Of a stretch of DNA of 64,000 bases, positions 45,301-57,204 are shown piece after piece. A program made the translations under genes and the position numbers. The stretch's first letter is position 1. Each line of letters begins with the position of its first letter. The notes under the pieces were generated by a model. It was not told the DNA's origin, did no database searches, and saw nothing but the letters and a program-made list of their open reading frames with translations. Origin of the DNA: Phorcus lineatus (Eukaryota; Mollusca; Gastropoda; Trochida; Trochidae); contig OV121088.1 of NCBI GenBank assembly GCA_921293015.1, positions 23,845,645 through 23,909,644 on the forward strand, given 5' to 3'.

Positions 45301-46402
45301 TTGTTTCACAGCATTAGGGCAATACATGCATACATATTTTGTTAGGATAAAAAATATATTATTTTTTTTCTTGTTTGTGTCAAAGAAATCTTTGAAGGTT
45401 GGTGTCAAGTGTTTAAAGGTATTGCTCATTGAAGGAATATGGTTTAACTTTAAAACAGGCTTCTCAGTTAAGAGGCTGTTTGTTTCCTACTTGTTCGAAA
45501 TATTATAGTATAATACAGGCTAAACAGTGGTCTTATTCAGACCCAGACCTTTTTATTTCATGAAGGTCATTTCTTGAAGCAAATTAGAAATTGAGATTGG
45601 TTATCTTGTTTTTTAAACAAAGGAAATCAATATTTCTTTGTTGAGCACTTAAAAGAAAGCTATTAATTTTTCTATGAAATTTTTTTAATGAGAAGATTGT
45701 TGTTGTTAGTGTAAAATGTGGATTTGAGTCATCATGTGATATAGGCTAACATGTTCCTCCAATCTAATCTAATGTAATGACAGTTCAGAATCTTTCCCTC
45801 CTGATTATGTAATTATAACCTTTTTCAATTTGTTTCTTTCAGGAGACGATTCTGTCTGAATCATTTGCAATGATTTCCTAAATTAACACATATAACCTTG
45901 ACTGTTAATTAAACTCTTCTCATATAATAAAAACACTTTTTAGCAACTTGAAAATAGAATATCTCATTAAACATAATAGTATCAATTCTCAAGAAATCCC
46001 CAGTTAGATTCTGAAAGAATGTTCCCTTGTAAAAGGCCCTTAGGAGAAAGTAACATCCTATTAAGGTGACCTATATATCCATGGTGTTGAGGTTAATATG
46101 GTGTAAAAATTGTCAAGGGTATCATAATACAAACAATTTCAGTGCTAAGTAGCTCTGTCATTATGCTAAGGTAACCAAAGAATATTGGAATTGCCCCTGG
46201 ACATTGGACAATGGCTACTTATGGTCAAAGATGAACGGTACATTTGAAGTCAGAAAGACCCTCAGAGCTTCTTAAGAAACATGCAGTGTTCCCAAAGATT
46301 AAATATATATATATAATATCATAAATGTAAATACTTCAAATAGCTTCCATCACTCAGGTATTATACAGACAAATTTTTTTGGAAGAAAATCAAGATGATT
46401 TA

Positions 46403-46441
46403 TTCACAAGTACTTTCGACCATGAGGTCTCATCAGGTGAA
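46403..46441 (-). ncRNA. Minimal type I hammerhead ribozyme
   Basis: Minus-strand RNA folds as a complete hammerhead. Stem I is UUCAC (46441-46437) with GUGAA (46407-46403). The core CUGAUGA is at 46436-46430. Stem II is GACC-UCAU-GGUC (46429-46418), GAA is at 46417-46415, and stem III is AG-UA-CU (46414-46409). The cleavage-site nucleotide U17 is at 46408, giving a CUU triplet. All conserved core bases are present. The very short stem III and downstream GAAUAAAUC resemble Penelope-like-element and retrozyme ribozymes, which usually act as dimers. No reverse transcriptase ORF is adjacent. The fold is seen in the sequence; its activity is inferred. Confidence 0.75.
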
Positions 46442-47943
46442 GGACGTTAGTCGATTATCTGTTCAATAAGGTCAAAGGTAATATAAGTTGGTGTCTTTCC
46501 TAAGTCCTCAAACTCAAGTCCTCATCATCTTTAGCAACCACAGTTGCAGTCAAAATGTCAATGATATTCTGCCTCTTAATTCATAATGATATTGATAATA
46601 AAGAATTTTTATTTTGTTGCTGGTTTGCCATGCAACTATCTGTGTTCTTTAGGAAAAAATTTAAATCATCAATGATAATACCAAGGAGAGGGTATTCTAA
46701 GTCAGATAACATCTTCCTAATCCTTTATTATATAAGGAAATAATGTTTGGGATTAAGGCATAAAGATTGGAGTATTTTGGGAGTTTACTGCTGTATCAAC
46801 CACGTCCGTCATAATCAAGAACCTTTAAAAAACAGAAGATTTGTATCAGTCTGATAAATTGAATTCAAAGGGTTAAACTCTTGCCTTGCATTGAAAAATG
46901 TAAACTTAATGTCACTAAAAATGTTACAATATGTAGCATATAATTAATACCTAAATGGTATATATTTCAAAAGCAGATATGACCTCGTGTTAGTGTGTAC
47001 GTTCGCTTAACAATCCCTAAAATGGACTAAATAATTTTAAAGATAAAAAATTAAAATAAAACTTAGTTATTGATAACTTTATGCCATAATAAAAAAATTC
47101 AGAACAAATGGTAATTTAAGATCTTCAAATCGATAGTACCACCAATATTTAAAATTTCATGTACATTCAAATGACATATAAATACACACAAGGTGACTGA
47201 ACCCCTTACATTAGATAGATACTTATACATAATCTTATTTCAGCCAAAATCATTCTGTAAATCAGAATTATCTGTAAATAAAAAAGTACTGAATCTAATT
47301 TCAATGGGTATCAGTTTAAGTAATTTTATTCTAAAAATGGTAACCATATATCCATATTCATTAACAAGAGATATCAAAATATCTTCTCCCCATGCTCTGG
47401 AAATTGAATAAGTTCACATTATCCCTAAGATCCTAAAATAGCCTCAAAATTAAAATAATTACCTGCAGTCTATTTTTTAAATCCAAAACCTGATCACACA
47501 ATTTAGTAGTTCATAAGTATGAATTACACTCCTAAAGACGTATAGGAAAGAGGAAGTGTAAATCTACACCCATATAATTAATATCCTATTAGACTGAACC
47601 TTGCAGGGGAATGAAAAATGTGAGATTTGACATTTTATATTTGATGACAATATCTATGCTCATTACACTGATCCACCTGTCCTGCTTGTGACCTTGATGA
47701 GTTTAATCTACCTTAGAGACAATAAAGTACCTGCAATCAGTCATTAAGTTCAAATAAGTTATAAAGTTCAGCAAGAGTCAGTGCTGTTTATCATTGGAGT
47801 GGTCATCTGCAGACTGAAGAACCCACAGATTTATCAGATGACCGACTGCCTCCCTTTCTGAGTCTTGTGGTCAAGATTAGGATATTATTTGTAAATATGT
47901 CTATTGACCACTATCCATTTCTCCATCAATGAGTAAAGTTTGT
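46442..47943. other. Non-coding DNA beside the ribozyme
   Basis: If the hammerhead marks the end of a Penelope-like element, its body should lie here on the minus strand. I see no reverse transcriptase or GIY-YIG reading frame, so the element is truncated or non-autonomous. Confidence 0.4.
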
Positions 47944-47957
47944 CATTGGATATAGGA

Positions 47958-48250
47958 GGTTAGGTTAGTTGGTGTTTAATGCCACTTGCAAGATTATTTC
48001 ACTTATATCGCGGCTGCTAGTATTATTGCAGAGAGAAAGCCGGAACACCAATGTGGTTATGCATTGCGGTGAAACCTGCGAGCACCGGCTGGAACTAGCG
48101 AACCATTGGTGGTATTGCGCTGAAATTCAGTGTAGCCTTGCACCCAAACCTGACTGCGTGTAGAACAGTTCTCTACTGCAGACAAAGTTGCCGAGCCCCT
48201 GTCAGGATTCGAACCACGGAAGCCGAACGCCCTAACCACTGCGCTATCCC
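47958..48250 (-). mobile_element. SINE family A, copy 4, near full length, with TSD
   Basis: Flanked by CATTGGATATAGGA (47944-47957) and CATTGGATTTAGGA (48251-48264), one mismatch in 14. The minus-strand head reads GGGGATAGCGCAGTGGTTAG (box A) and GTGGTTCGAATCC (box B). The core TTTCACTTATATCGCGGCTG is well preserved; the tail is TTAGGTTAG-like. Confidence 0.9.
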
Positions 48251-48289
48251 CATTGGATTTAGGATATCCGGCCACTTCCAAGATGGGTG

Positions 48290-48512
48290 CAGATAATAAT
48301 AATAATGATAATCATAATGATGATAATAATAATGACCCTTTATTGTCCTCAGGAGATTTATTTTATGTCTCATCACTCAGCAGCCACAATGCAGTATGAG
48401 TTAAAGCCATGATCTGTCCTGATCCATGATCTGCAAGGTATAAAGCAACCAGGAATCGAACCCCCATCTTCCGAGTGTGGAACGGACGCCCTACCAATTG
48501 ACCTACATCCCA
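48290..48512 (-). mobile_element. Second tRNA-headed SINE (family B)
   Basis: The minus strand begins CTGGGATGTAGGTCAATTGG (box A-like) and GGGGGTTCGATTCC (box B) at 48440-48512. An anticodon arm can be drawn with loop TCCACAC (CAC anticodon, valine-type), but the T and acceptor stems are poor. A ~100-bp body follows and the element ends in an ATT/ATC microsatellite at 48292-48340. Inserted ~40 bp from SINE A copy 4 in the same orientation. Confidence 0.65.
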
Positions 48513-48605
48513 GGTAAATATTAGATTTAAGATTAGGTGTGATTCACTGCCTCCAACAATGTGGTCACATATAAGATTCATATCATTTATTCAATGTACA
48601 TTCCT

Positions 48606-48945
48606 GTACATAACTCAGCTGACCACTGTCAAATGAGGTTTACCAACAATGAGGGAGTTGTATAACTGGATAAATGCATCCTAGCTTGGTGATCTGAGAT
48701 ATTAAAAAAGGATATTGACCACCTCCAATTTTGATGAGGCTTGTTCTGATACTTTGGGGTTTTATTCCAATAAAGGATCCTATTCCTAACTCAGTTTACC
48801 ACTATCAAATGAGGTTTGGCAAAAGTTGGTGGAGATTATAAATGAATGGGATACAGTACGTGTTCCTAGTTTTGTAGTTGATCTGAGTTCAAACAGGCGA
48901 TACACCGCCCCCTATCATATGAGGCTTGTTGGGAACTCAAAACTC
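48606..48945. repeat. ~176-bp tandem duplication, two diverged units
   Basis: TAACTCAG.TKACCACTRTCA then AATGAGGTTT starts at 48611 and 48787. The units end with ATGAGGCTTGTT at about 48735 and 48920. Confidence 0.65.
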
Positions 48946-51292
48946 AATCAAAATCAATTTTGACAGCTTGTGATATCAAGAACAGATGTTTAATTCAATC
49001 ATGACACAAATATTAAAACTCAAGTTTAGCGAGCAAACAAGACGTTTGCACATGTGCAAACCATGAAAAATATGAGTTTCCTTTTCATGTTCCCATTTCT
49101 CTTCAATTATCATTTGTTCTGAGTTGAATTCCTCAGAATTGATCAACAACAACAAAAATCAATTAAATTAAATTTGATAAAATTCACATTAAATAAAATC
49201 TAATACAATTTGTCCTTAAAGATATTCATAAAGCCGTCCCTGTAATGAAGCTAGTCTATGTGTTTGTACTGAGGTAACTATGCCAATCTTCTTTTGTCCT
49301 TTCTGTGTGTCCCATGGCTCCCCAGGGCTTGTCATCATTGTGATTAAGAGAGTGGGAGATTTAAAGAGGATCTGACTCAGTGGTGATCCAAAGTGTGGGA
49401 GATTTCAAGGAGACAGAACTCATTTTCATAGTGTTTATAAGATCTGTCTTTCCCAGGCTCAATTGAAAGGGACATATATACTTACTTAAGGGACATATAT
49501 ACTGAAAGGTGTTCTGTTGATAAGGGTAATATGAATTTAATGAGAGTAGAATATAATTCAGTTATTGAAAAAGAATGTTTTATCAAAAATGGATTTGATG
49601 TCACTTTTATGTTACTCAACCATTTCAAAAATAAACAAATAAGTTTTAAAATTGGGTAAATACCACCTGTTATAAGTTGTTCATTTCAGATAGAGTTAAA
49701 TGAAAATTGACACTTTAATTGAAAAATTAAAGAATGGTAGATAGGGAACCCTAGATATTGTTAACCTTTACAAAACTACATTATATCAATCGAAGCAAAA
49801 TTATTTTAATTAAATTTGAATCAAATTACCTATACAATGGATATGATGATTATTTCTATCCTTTGAATTATTTTAGTGTTGTTTTATATTTAATGTATTG
49901 TTAAAACGGAAAGCATAAGAAGTCAAAAATTTATTTAATAAAACTGCAATAGAATAAGAATACAGAATCTTTTTGTACACAAAGCGTAATGCAAAGTACT
50001 GTCAATTAACTTGTTAATCAACTTATTCAATCTTCCTTGGAGTAAATGTTCTTGTGAAATTGGAAAGAGCAAGCCGTTCAAGAAAATTCCTGATAATTAG
50101 CAGAGATTCTGCCAAGCTGCAAGTGGATTTCTAGTCAGTCTAACGTTAGTTAGGTTTTAGTTTTAGACAAATATTTCTTTAAGTGGATTTATTCAGAATG
50201 TCATAGTAAATCTACTTGTAGACAAAGCACACTTTATTTTGGTAAGCTGTAGTCTATACACAATTAAACTATGCCATCCAAAATCATGGAGCCAGATGCC
50301 AACGAGTAGAAATGTTCAGAAACGTGTTTTAAGATTTTCTTAAAAATCTTTTCCTTATCTAAAAATTCCCTTACAATGAATTTGCCCATCTTTGACTCTG
50401 GGGTGCCTGACTCAGTTGTTAAGACTATAAATACATGAAAATAGTTGAAAATAGTGATGTGAGTTATGAAATATGAATGCATCACTCACCATTAGAAGGC
50501 TTGTGGTAAGAAATACAACCCTGGTCCCCTGGTATGTTTTTCTCTAGCAAAGTCTGGGTACATTGAATAGTGACATGGTGACAGGCATGAGTAATTGTAA
50601 TATGATTCCTCAAGTAGAAACTTCTTTGGTAGACAAGGACAATGGTGTTATAACTCAAAATGTTACCAAAAACGATACTGAAACTATCCAGTTTTACTCT
50701 GAAAGGAAATTTCTCCTGAGTCTTTTCCAAATTTATAAGAGGCACGTACTGGCTAACAATGGTGCCCGAAAGTTAAAATGTTCAGAATGTAGCTGACATT
50801 AACTTGACAAGTCACTTGTTCAGGTTTATTGGAAGCACTTTGGCTCAGCATGCACAAATCCCTACAAGATAAGAGTTTAGAAGCCGCTGGTAAAGAGGAT
50901 TTTTGTAGACCAGCAACATGTTCAGTTGACTATAATCTATGCTTTGGACATCAAGACAATGAATAGATTGTTTTACATTAATACTTGAAAGGATGCAAAT
51001 TCATTGCAGAAATATATTATAACAAACATTCTTTCCTGTGGATTTATTTCGAAAGTTTTGGTGAGAAAACTTTTTTACTTTTGCAAACAATTAAATTTCT
51101 GTCCATGCTTAGGTTCTTTTTATTAAGGTAAGTTTTTACAAAGTGAACATGGTCTAAATATTATCCCAATTCCTTGTCAAAATAGCTTATTTGACATGTA
51201 TGTTGATCTTATTTCTCTCTTAATAAACAAAATAAGGTTGGAGGTTTAAGAGAATACTTGTTCTGTTCAGCTATAAATAAGTCACTTGCTTT
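48946..51292. other. Intergenic or intronic DNA
   Basis: Short unrelated ORFs (for example 50264-50796 on both strands) without domains; a small duplicated phrase GTGGGAGATTT at about 49352 and 49398. Nothing else recognised. Confidence 0.4.
49044..49061. repeat. Perfect 18-bp palindrome
   Basis: GTTTGCACATGTGCAAAC, self-complementary with no spacer, in otherwise plain sequence. Confidence 0.9.
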
Positions 51293-51305
51293 GGTGAGGT
51301 GAGAT

Positions 51306-51630
51306 GAGTTGGTGTTTAACGCCCCTTTCAAGATTATTTCACTTATATCGCAGCTGCTAGTATTATTACTGGGTGAAAGCCCGCAATACCATTTGGCTAC
51401 GCATTGCGGTGAAACCTGTGAGCAACGACTGGAACTAGCGAACCATGGGTGGAACTAGCGAACCATGGGTGGTACTGCGCTGAAATTCAGTGTAGCATTG
51501 CACCCAAACCTGACTGCGTGTAGAACAGTTCTCTACTGCAGACAAAGTTGCCGAGCCCCTGGCGATTTGAACCACGGACCTCAGTGCATGATCCGAAGCG
51601 GAACGCGCTTACCACTGCGCTATCCTGCCC
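51306..51630 (-). mobile_element. SINE family A, copy 5, full length, exact 13-bp TSD
   Basis: Flanked by the exact duplication CACTTGCTTTGGT at 51293-51305 and 51631-51643. Minus-strand head GGGGCAGGATAGCGCAGTGG, box B GTGGTTCAAATCG, complete core and a GAGGTGAG-type tail. It has a private ~20-bp tandem duplication of GGAACTAGCGAACCATGGGT at 51430-51470. Confidence 0.92.
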
Positions 51631-51643
51631 CACTTGCTTTGGT

Positions 51644-53720
51644 TAATGAAATGGTAATAACCATCTGACCATGAGAACAAAGAAGTAGATTCATGGATTC
51701 AGAATCTTGCTGTGAGTTTACTCAAAATCTCTTCTACAACAAACCAATCTGGAGTTGTGCACTTGAAATTTTTTCTTGACTATCAAAAGGGAGTTTCTTC
51801 TATTTACCCCCATACAATAAATCATGACTTGATGATACAGACATTGAGAGATTTTGGTATGAATTAAGAGTGGGTAATGTTAGAATCAAGACTATATATA
51901 TTAAGACTAAACAGCCTACCTGTGAAATAATTCTTTGCAAAACATAAAATATTTTTCCAATTATGATTTGATAGTATATATTCATCCAATTGCATATGAC
52001 AAGTAGTTTAAGTAGTATAGGTAAATTACAGGTAATATTTCAAGTTTAAGCTGAAATAGGTTTTTTGGTCACCAAAACTTTCATAATTTTAAAACAATGT
52101 TCTAAATGCTCCTTTCTTTAAAAGAATATCTATCTAACATTATTCTACATCCAACTTTCTTACAAAGAATAAAGCGAGGTTATAGCTTTATCTATATCAT
52201 TCAAATAAAATTTGCAAATGTACTTTTGAGAACATTTTCATGAAGACCATTTTTCTCAATAAATAATTCAAGGAAACAGAATTAATCTAAACATCATTCT
52301 TGTCAGAGTAATCACTATTCCTAAAATTAATAGCCTCATTAGGTAACTGTCTTTATTAATCATTCACAAAGTTTTCCTCCTTCTTTCCGTCATGTCAACC
52401 ATAATTCAAGATTAATTTCCTGTATTTAACAACAATCTTGAAAAATGACATCAACCCACAAATAAAAGATGGCAAAATGACCCTGAGTTGTAACACAGTG
52501 ACAAACAGCTTAATTTTACAAACATAAAAGATTAACTAGAAATAGAAGGTTAATATTGATTGTCACGACCGAGAAGGAAATCAGGAGGAGATGCAAAACT
52601 CATTTACAAATAATTACACTAGCTCCTACATTCCAAGAGTGATAAAAACGTTTGTAGTTTCCGATTTTTTTAGAGATACAAATAAACACATTTGACATAA
52701 CTTTTGAATTCCTATCCAATTTTTTGATGACAAATAAACACAATTGCCATAACTTTTGATGACAAATAAACACATATCAATATATCAATATATTGCAATA
52801 CAGAAACGTCATGATAGGGACTGGTACACTCTTCTGAAAATATCCAATATATCAGAGGTTCTAAAATTTAATTTTTTTTATAAAATTGCAGAATATGCAA
52901 ATTAAGAGAATTAATCCATTCCTGAATTATCTCTTTACAAAACAATGGTCAGTTGCATGAGTTCACTATTCTAATTGTTGTTAAATAGTCAAGAGAGCAT
53001 GGAGATATTTAAAATATGAAAAGTACCAATATATTGCAATTTGTTTTCCAAACACTTTCTGTATTGCGATATTATATGTGATACAGAAATGAGGAGCGAT
53101 ATGCATCTTTAATTATCATGCTGATCACTACTTTTAGGGACATATAAGGAAAACATATTTGAGATACTAATTTGATATACACAAGCCATTTGCTGTCTTG
53201 ATTTCTCAGAAGTTCCATAGAGACATAGAGAGGTAGCGATCCAAAGTTCAGATAAGGAAAACTTGTCCTTAACAGGTTTCCATAGACAGTTATAGCTAAC
53301 ACATTCCGTGTACATTCTTTTGTTTCTTCAATCTGTTCTGTCAGTCAACTTGCTTTATTCATCATATATCATTTACAGAGGGGCTTTTATGTTGTTTTTT
53401 CCTATGATTAGATAATGTATCAACTACTACATACACTAGCTGTTTTATACCTATAGTATTTGAATTGTATAGAATATTTTCAAAATTAGCTTTTTATCAA
53501 ATTGTCAAGTTAAAAGTATACAGCTTATGACATTTATTATTATCAATCTATCTGAAATATTTTGAAGAAACATCAAATCAATAAAACTTTAGAATTAAGT
53601 TCCCTGATTTTTTAACATTGAATAGAATTATTCAAACCTCCTATAACATCTTTTTTAATCAATCAATCAAATATATTTATATATAATACATCATCACAAT
53701 TATAGGAGGAACATTTCTTA
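51644..53720. other. Intergenic or intronic DNA
   Basis: AT-rich, one short tandem repeat (52678). No gene or RNA recognised. Confidence 0.4.
52678..52775. repeat. Short direct repeats (ACAAATAAACACA, three copies)
   Basis: Copies at about 52679, 52730 and 52762, two followed by CATAACTTTTGA. A small tandem expansion. Confidence 0.65.
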
Positions 53721-53727
53721 ATTACTG

Positions 53728-54046
53728 ACAGGGGGGGGGAAAGTGCAGTGGTTAGCATGTTTGGTTTTGGATCAAGAGGTGGTTCGAATCCCTACAGAGG
53801 CTGGGCAACTTTTTCTGCAGTAGAGAACTGTTCTACATGCAGTAAGGTTTCGATGCAATGGTACACTGAATTTCAGCGTAGTACCACCCATGGTTCGCTA
53901 GTGACAGCCGATACTCGCAGGTTTCACCACAATGCAGAGCCACAATGGTGTTGCGGGCTTTCTCCCTGCAATAATACTAGCAGCCGCGATATAAGTGAAA
54001 TACTCTTGAAAGCGGCGTTAAACCCCAACTAACCTCACCTCACCTC
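53728..54046 (+). mobile_element. SINE family A, copy 6, full length, with TSD
   Basis: Plus-orientation copy: head GTGCAGTGGTTAG and GGTTCGAATCCC, body CTGCAGTAGAACTG-like, core GCGATATAAGTGAAATACTC, then the CCTCACCTCACCT tail. The flanking repeat ATTACTG occurs at 53721-53727 and 54047-54053. The 94-codon ORF inside it is SINE sequence, not a gene. Confidence 0.88.
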
Positions 54047-55022
54047 ATTACTGGGATAACACTTTTCACAAAATCAAAGCAAAAGTCCAGAGAAACTGAC
54101 TATCACTAAGATGATATATTCTCTCTTGACATAACAATACTTTTAGATCTACAAAGGAACACTATATATCCTTGAAGGCAGAATTATCCAAATCAAAGAG
54201 ACATGGAGAAATAGACCGACATGCAAGGAGAAATTCACATACCTAAGATCAATGCCAGTCAAATGCCAGTTTGTTAATATAAATCAAAGTTTTGCAGAAG
54301 TCAAGAGACAAAGAGTAATATAAGAATACAATGAACTTCGTGCATTTATTACCACTCCAGAATTCTCTACCATGAAAGAAAAATCTCTAAGAGAAAAGAC
54401 ATCCAATATCCTCTAAGTGCTTAAGAATCAAAGTTCTATAGAATCTGAAACACAAAGAACAATATGATTTGTTCAGGTCTTCTGATGGCCATGGCTTAAG
54501 TTATAAACAATTAACAAAGAGACAGATAGGTAAGTAAGCTTTCAAGATTCCCTGTTGGCATGAGAGAAGAACCGAGGCATAGAACCTTTCAAGTCTTTTA
54601 TTCTGATGGACAATATATTTTCAATGAAGATTGATATATATTTTTTTACTTGTGAAATAACTTTTTTCCCTCTGTAAATACAAATTATGTGAGATCATTA
54701 CTGGTCATAACTAAAAGGTTAATTAAATTTTTTAATGAGTTTCTCCTATGACTTTGTCCTGATGATTTAGGATTGAAAAAAGAATAAGATTGGCTCCTGG
54801 TACAAGAATCAGTTGCTTACACAATCTAATCACATTAGAATTTTTTTTAAATAAATCAGTTCTACAGAGTCATTGTGTCAAAGAAAAACAATATCTTCAA
54901 ATGTTTATATATTAAAAAGGATAACTCAAAATTCAAATCAGTAAAAATATATATAGAAGAAGATTGAGTTTTAAGGAATCTTATCTAAGAAATCAAAGTG
55001 CAAGATTAAAACAAAAACACCT

Positions 55023-55400
55023 ACCCTCAACTGCTAATGCTTCTTTGTTGAAGATTTAGTTTCACACAAACAAAATCCAACAATCACTTTTATATTTCCT
55101 CGATGAAAAATCAGTTCCAGATAATCCAAGAGCAGATAAACCAATATGATCATACTCTCAACTATTTGATATGATCATACCCTCAACTATTTAATACCTC
55201 TTCAGTTCCTCACAATGCAAGAGAAAAGACAGATATGAAGACCTAGATTCAACTCTTTACTGCCTCCTCAGTGAGAGAGGCACAGATCGTCCTATCACTT
55301 TTACGCTTCTTTGATGACAAATCAGTTGCACACAATCCAAGAGCGAAGGCCAATATGAGCATCTACCCTCAACTGTTTAATGCCTCCTTGCTGCCTGTAT
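55023..55400. repeat. Degenerate ~211-bp tandem duplication
   Basis: ATCACTTTTA...GATGAMAAATCAGTT...AATCCAAGAGC recurs with an offset of 211 bp (55083 and 55294). CCTCAACTRTTTAATRCCTC occurs at about 55173 and 55368, with a partial version at 55024. Confidence 0.6.
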
Positions 55401-56035
55401 GATGCATCACATGGTCGCCTGAAGGTGGAGCCACTGTATTGATTACCATAAACTCGCTGTTAATGAATGTTCTCGACACAATTAGCAGATCGATCGTGTC
55501 ATAACAAAGGAGTTATAACACATTGACAAACGAGAAAAATTAGTTAAGAAAACTGATCAATATACATTATTAATCCATTTATATCTGATAAGGGTGTTGT
55601 TCATCACAGGGTTACATTGTGTTCTAGTCACACTGGCACAGAAAGAAGAAAAGACCTTCAATCTTATTCTGTAATGGATATCAGGAATTAATATTCACTT
55701 TATCACGAGAAACCTGCCATGAAACAAGAGTTAAAACATCCTCTTTACATCCGCTTAAGATCTTTAAGTCTAAATTCTATCAATATCACTGGTTTAAGTG
55801 CTTTCAGTAGATTTCAGATTGTTTTTAAGATGAATTGATTAAATTCATGGCTTTTAAATGGTTATTCAATATGAAAATACTTACTCTGCTTCTTTGGGAA
55901 TAGATAAGTATCAGTGTTGCAAAACATTGTTCATTTCATAATAGATTTACCTTTCACTAAGCTTAAGTAGAGTAATATGAAAACATAAGTATAGACTTGA
56001 TTCAGTGCCATTCTAGAAGTTCCTAGCATAAGTAA

Positions 56036-56120
56036 GACATTGATATTATGGATGTACAACTTATTTTTCCCAATGGCCATGGTGAGAATAAAGAAGTTGT
56101 ACATCCATAATATCATTGTC
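56036..56120. ncRNA. 85-nt near-perfect hairpin (miRNA-precursor-like or small palindromic element)
   Basis: Arms 56036-56062 and 56094-56120 pair over 27 bp with a single mismatch, around a 31-nt loop containing CCAATGGCCATGG. Size and stem fit a pre-miRNA. However, 13-bp direct repeats (ATAAGTATAGACT at 55985-55997 and 56127-56139) flank it and could be a target-site duplication of a ~129-bp palindromic insertion. I recognise no known miRNA seed. Confidence 0.5.
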
Positions 56121-56681
56121 TTCCTTATAAGTATAGACTACAAGTAAAAGAGCTTGAGGTATCAATGCCTTTTGTATTGCTAATTATTCAAACACAAACT
56201 AATAGTATGAAAGGGTTATGATTTAACTTGAACAAAGTTAATCCTTCCCACATATTTCAGACATTTGAAAAACGGTTTTAATCTTACATAGATATTTTCA
56301 TCAAAAGAGATACAAAAACGGGTTTTCAATACCACCAAACAGAAAAATCAATCCTTTAGGGCGGAAAGACAGGACAATATATGTTTCATGATCTTGGAAA
56401 ATATAAAATGAAAAATTCTTTGCCTGCAGTAAGATTCAAAGGATTCCTTTTACCATGGTGCAAATGTCTCGACTAAACTCTCCCATGAGAAGAAAACCAA
56501 TGTGGCATATGCACAGCATCAATCATCTTTCATAGAGCTGATCACACCGGAGATCGCTTGTCAAGTCTGTCTGAGATATTAAAACCTTCGTGTTGTGATA
56601 TAATACCTTCTCCGCTTCCTATCCTCACTCTTGGCAATCATTTTCTACACTTAACATCCTTTTTCTACACTCTGCAACCCA

Positions 56682-56690
56682 TATATAAGG
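56682..56690 (+). promoter_or_regulatory. TATA box upstream of candidate peptide gene
   Basis: TATATAAGG followed by CG, one of the best TATA elements in the window. It sits 45 bases before the ATG at 56735, so transcription would start around 56710-56715. Confidence 0.45.
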
Positions 56691-56734
56691 CGAACAAACT
56701 GTTATCACCGTCGCCACTGTCGTTTGCCAGTTGC

Positions 56735-57195
56735 ATGCTTTTACTTTATTTCACTTTAATGATGCTTGTTTTTTTCACTTTTACTATTTTTTTATATCAA
56801 GGGATGCCATGTAAAACACAAGGTAAAGATAAGTGAATTTATGGTCAATTGTTGTCCTTTTTATACACCTGAATCTCATAACTTATTTTTTGTAAGGAAA
56901 GTATGTTCCACTAAATCATTTCATTTGGTCATTACCATGTGACATAAGGTACTTATCTTAAAAGCAGAAGACTTCCGATCGGTGTTTTCAGGTATTATTC
57001 ACTTTTCTGTTTTCACACATCAAAGAGTTCTGTAATATGGCTGACAGCAGGTTTCCTGTTAATTTTGCCTTTCTAGGAAGGAACAAGTGCAGAATGACCA
57101 TAATTCAAGATATCCACTATATGTGTTGTAACATAAGTATACAAGGTGCAAAATTACTTATTGATTTAGACATTGCAATGTGCAAGGTCGATTGA
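56735..57195 (+). CDS. Candidate two-exon secreted cysteine-containing peptide (68 aa)
   Basis: Exon 1, 56735-56822, encodes a ~21-residue hydrophobic leader starting MLLLYFTLMM, then MPCKTQ, and ends at donor ACAAG|GTAAAG in phase 1. Exon 2 starts at 57077 after a strong acceptor (TTTTGCCTTTCTAG) and completes a glycine. It stays open for 39 codons to TGA 57193-57195, adding cysteines in KC, MCC and MC contexts (five in all). Intron 254 nt. A TATA box lies 45 bases upstream. I recognise no family. In T-rich DNA a hydrophobic ORF can arise by chance, and five cysteines is odd for a fully disulphide-bonded peptide, so this is a hypothesis. Confidence 0.3.
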
Positions 57196-57204
57196 ACGGA
57201 TAAA

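Noticed and set aside
45164-45508. 114-codon + ORF with hydrophobic stretches
   Set aside because: Starts inside the degenerate satellite, is T-rich, and has no homology-like motif or splice/promoter context.
48057-48281. ORFs of 64-94 codons at 48.0, 51.5, 53.8 and 27.8 kb that resemble one another
   Set aside because: All lie within SINE family A copies; the similarity is that of the SINE, not of a gene family.
48440-48512. tRNA-Val(CAC)-like gene on the minus strand
   Set aside because: Box A and box B are present, but the T stem and acceptor stem do not pair properly, and a SINE body and microsatellite tail follow.
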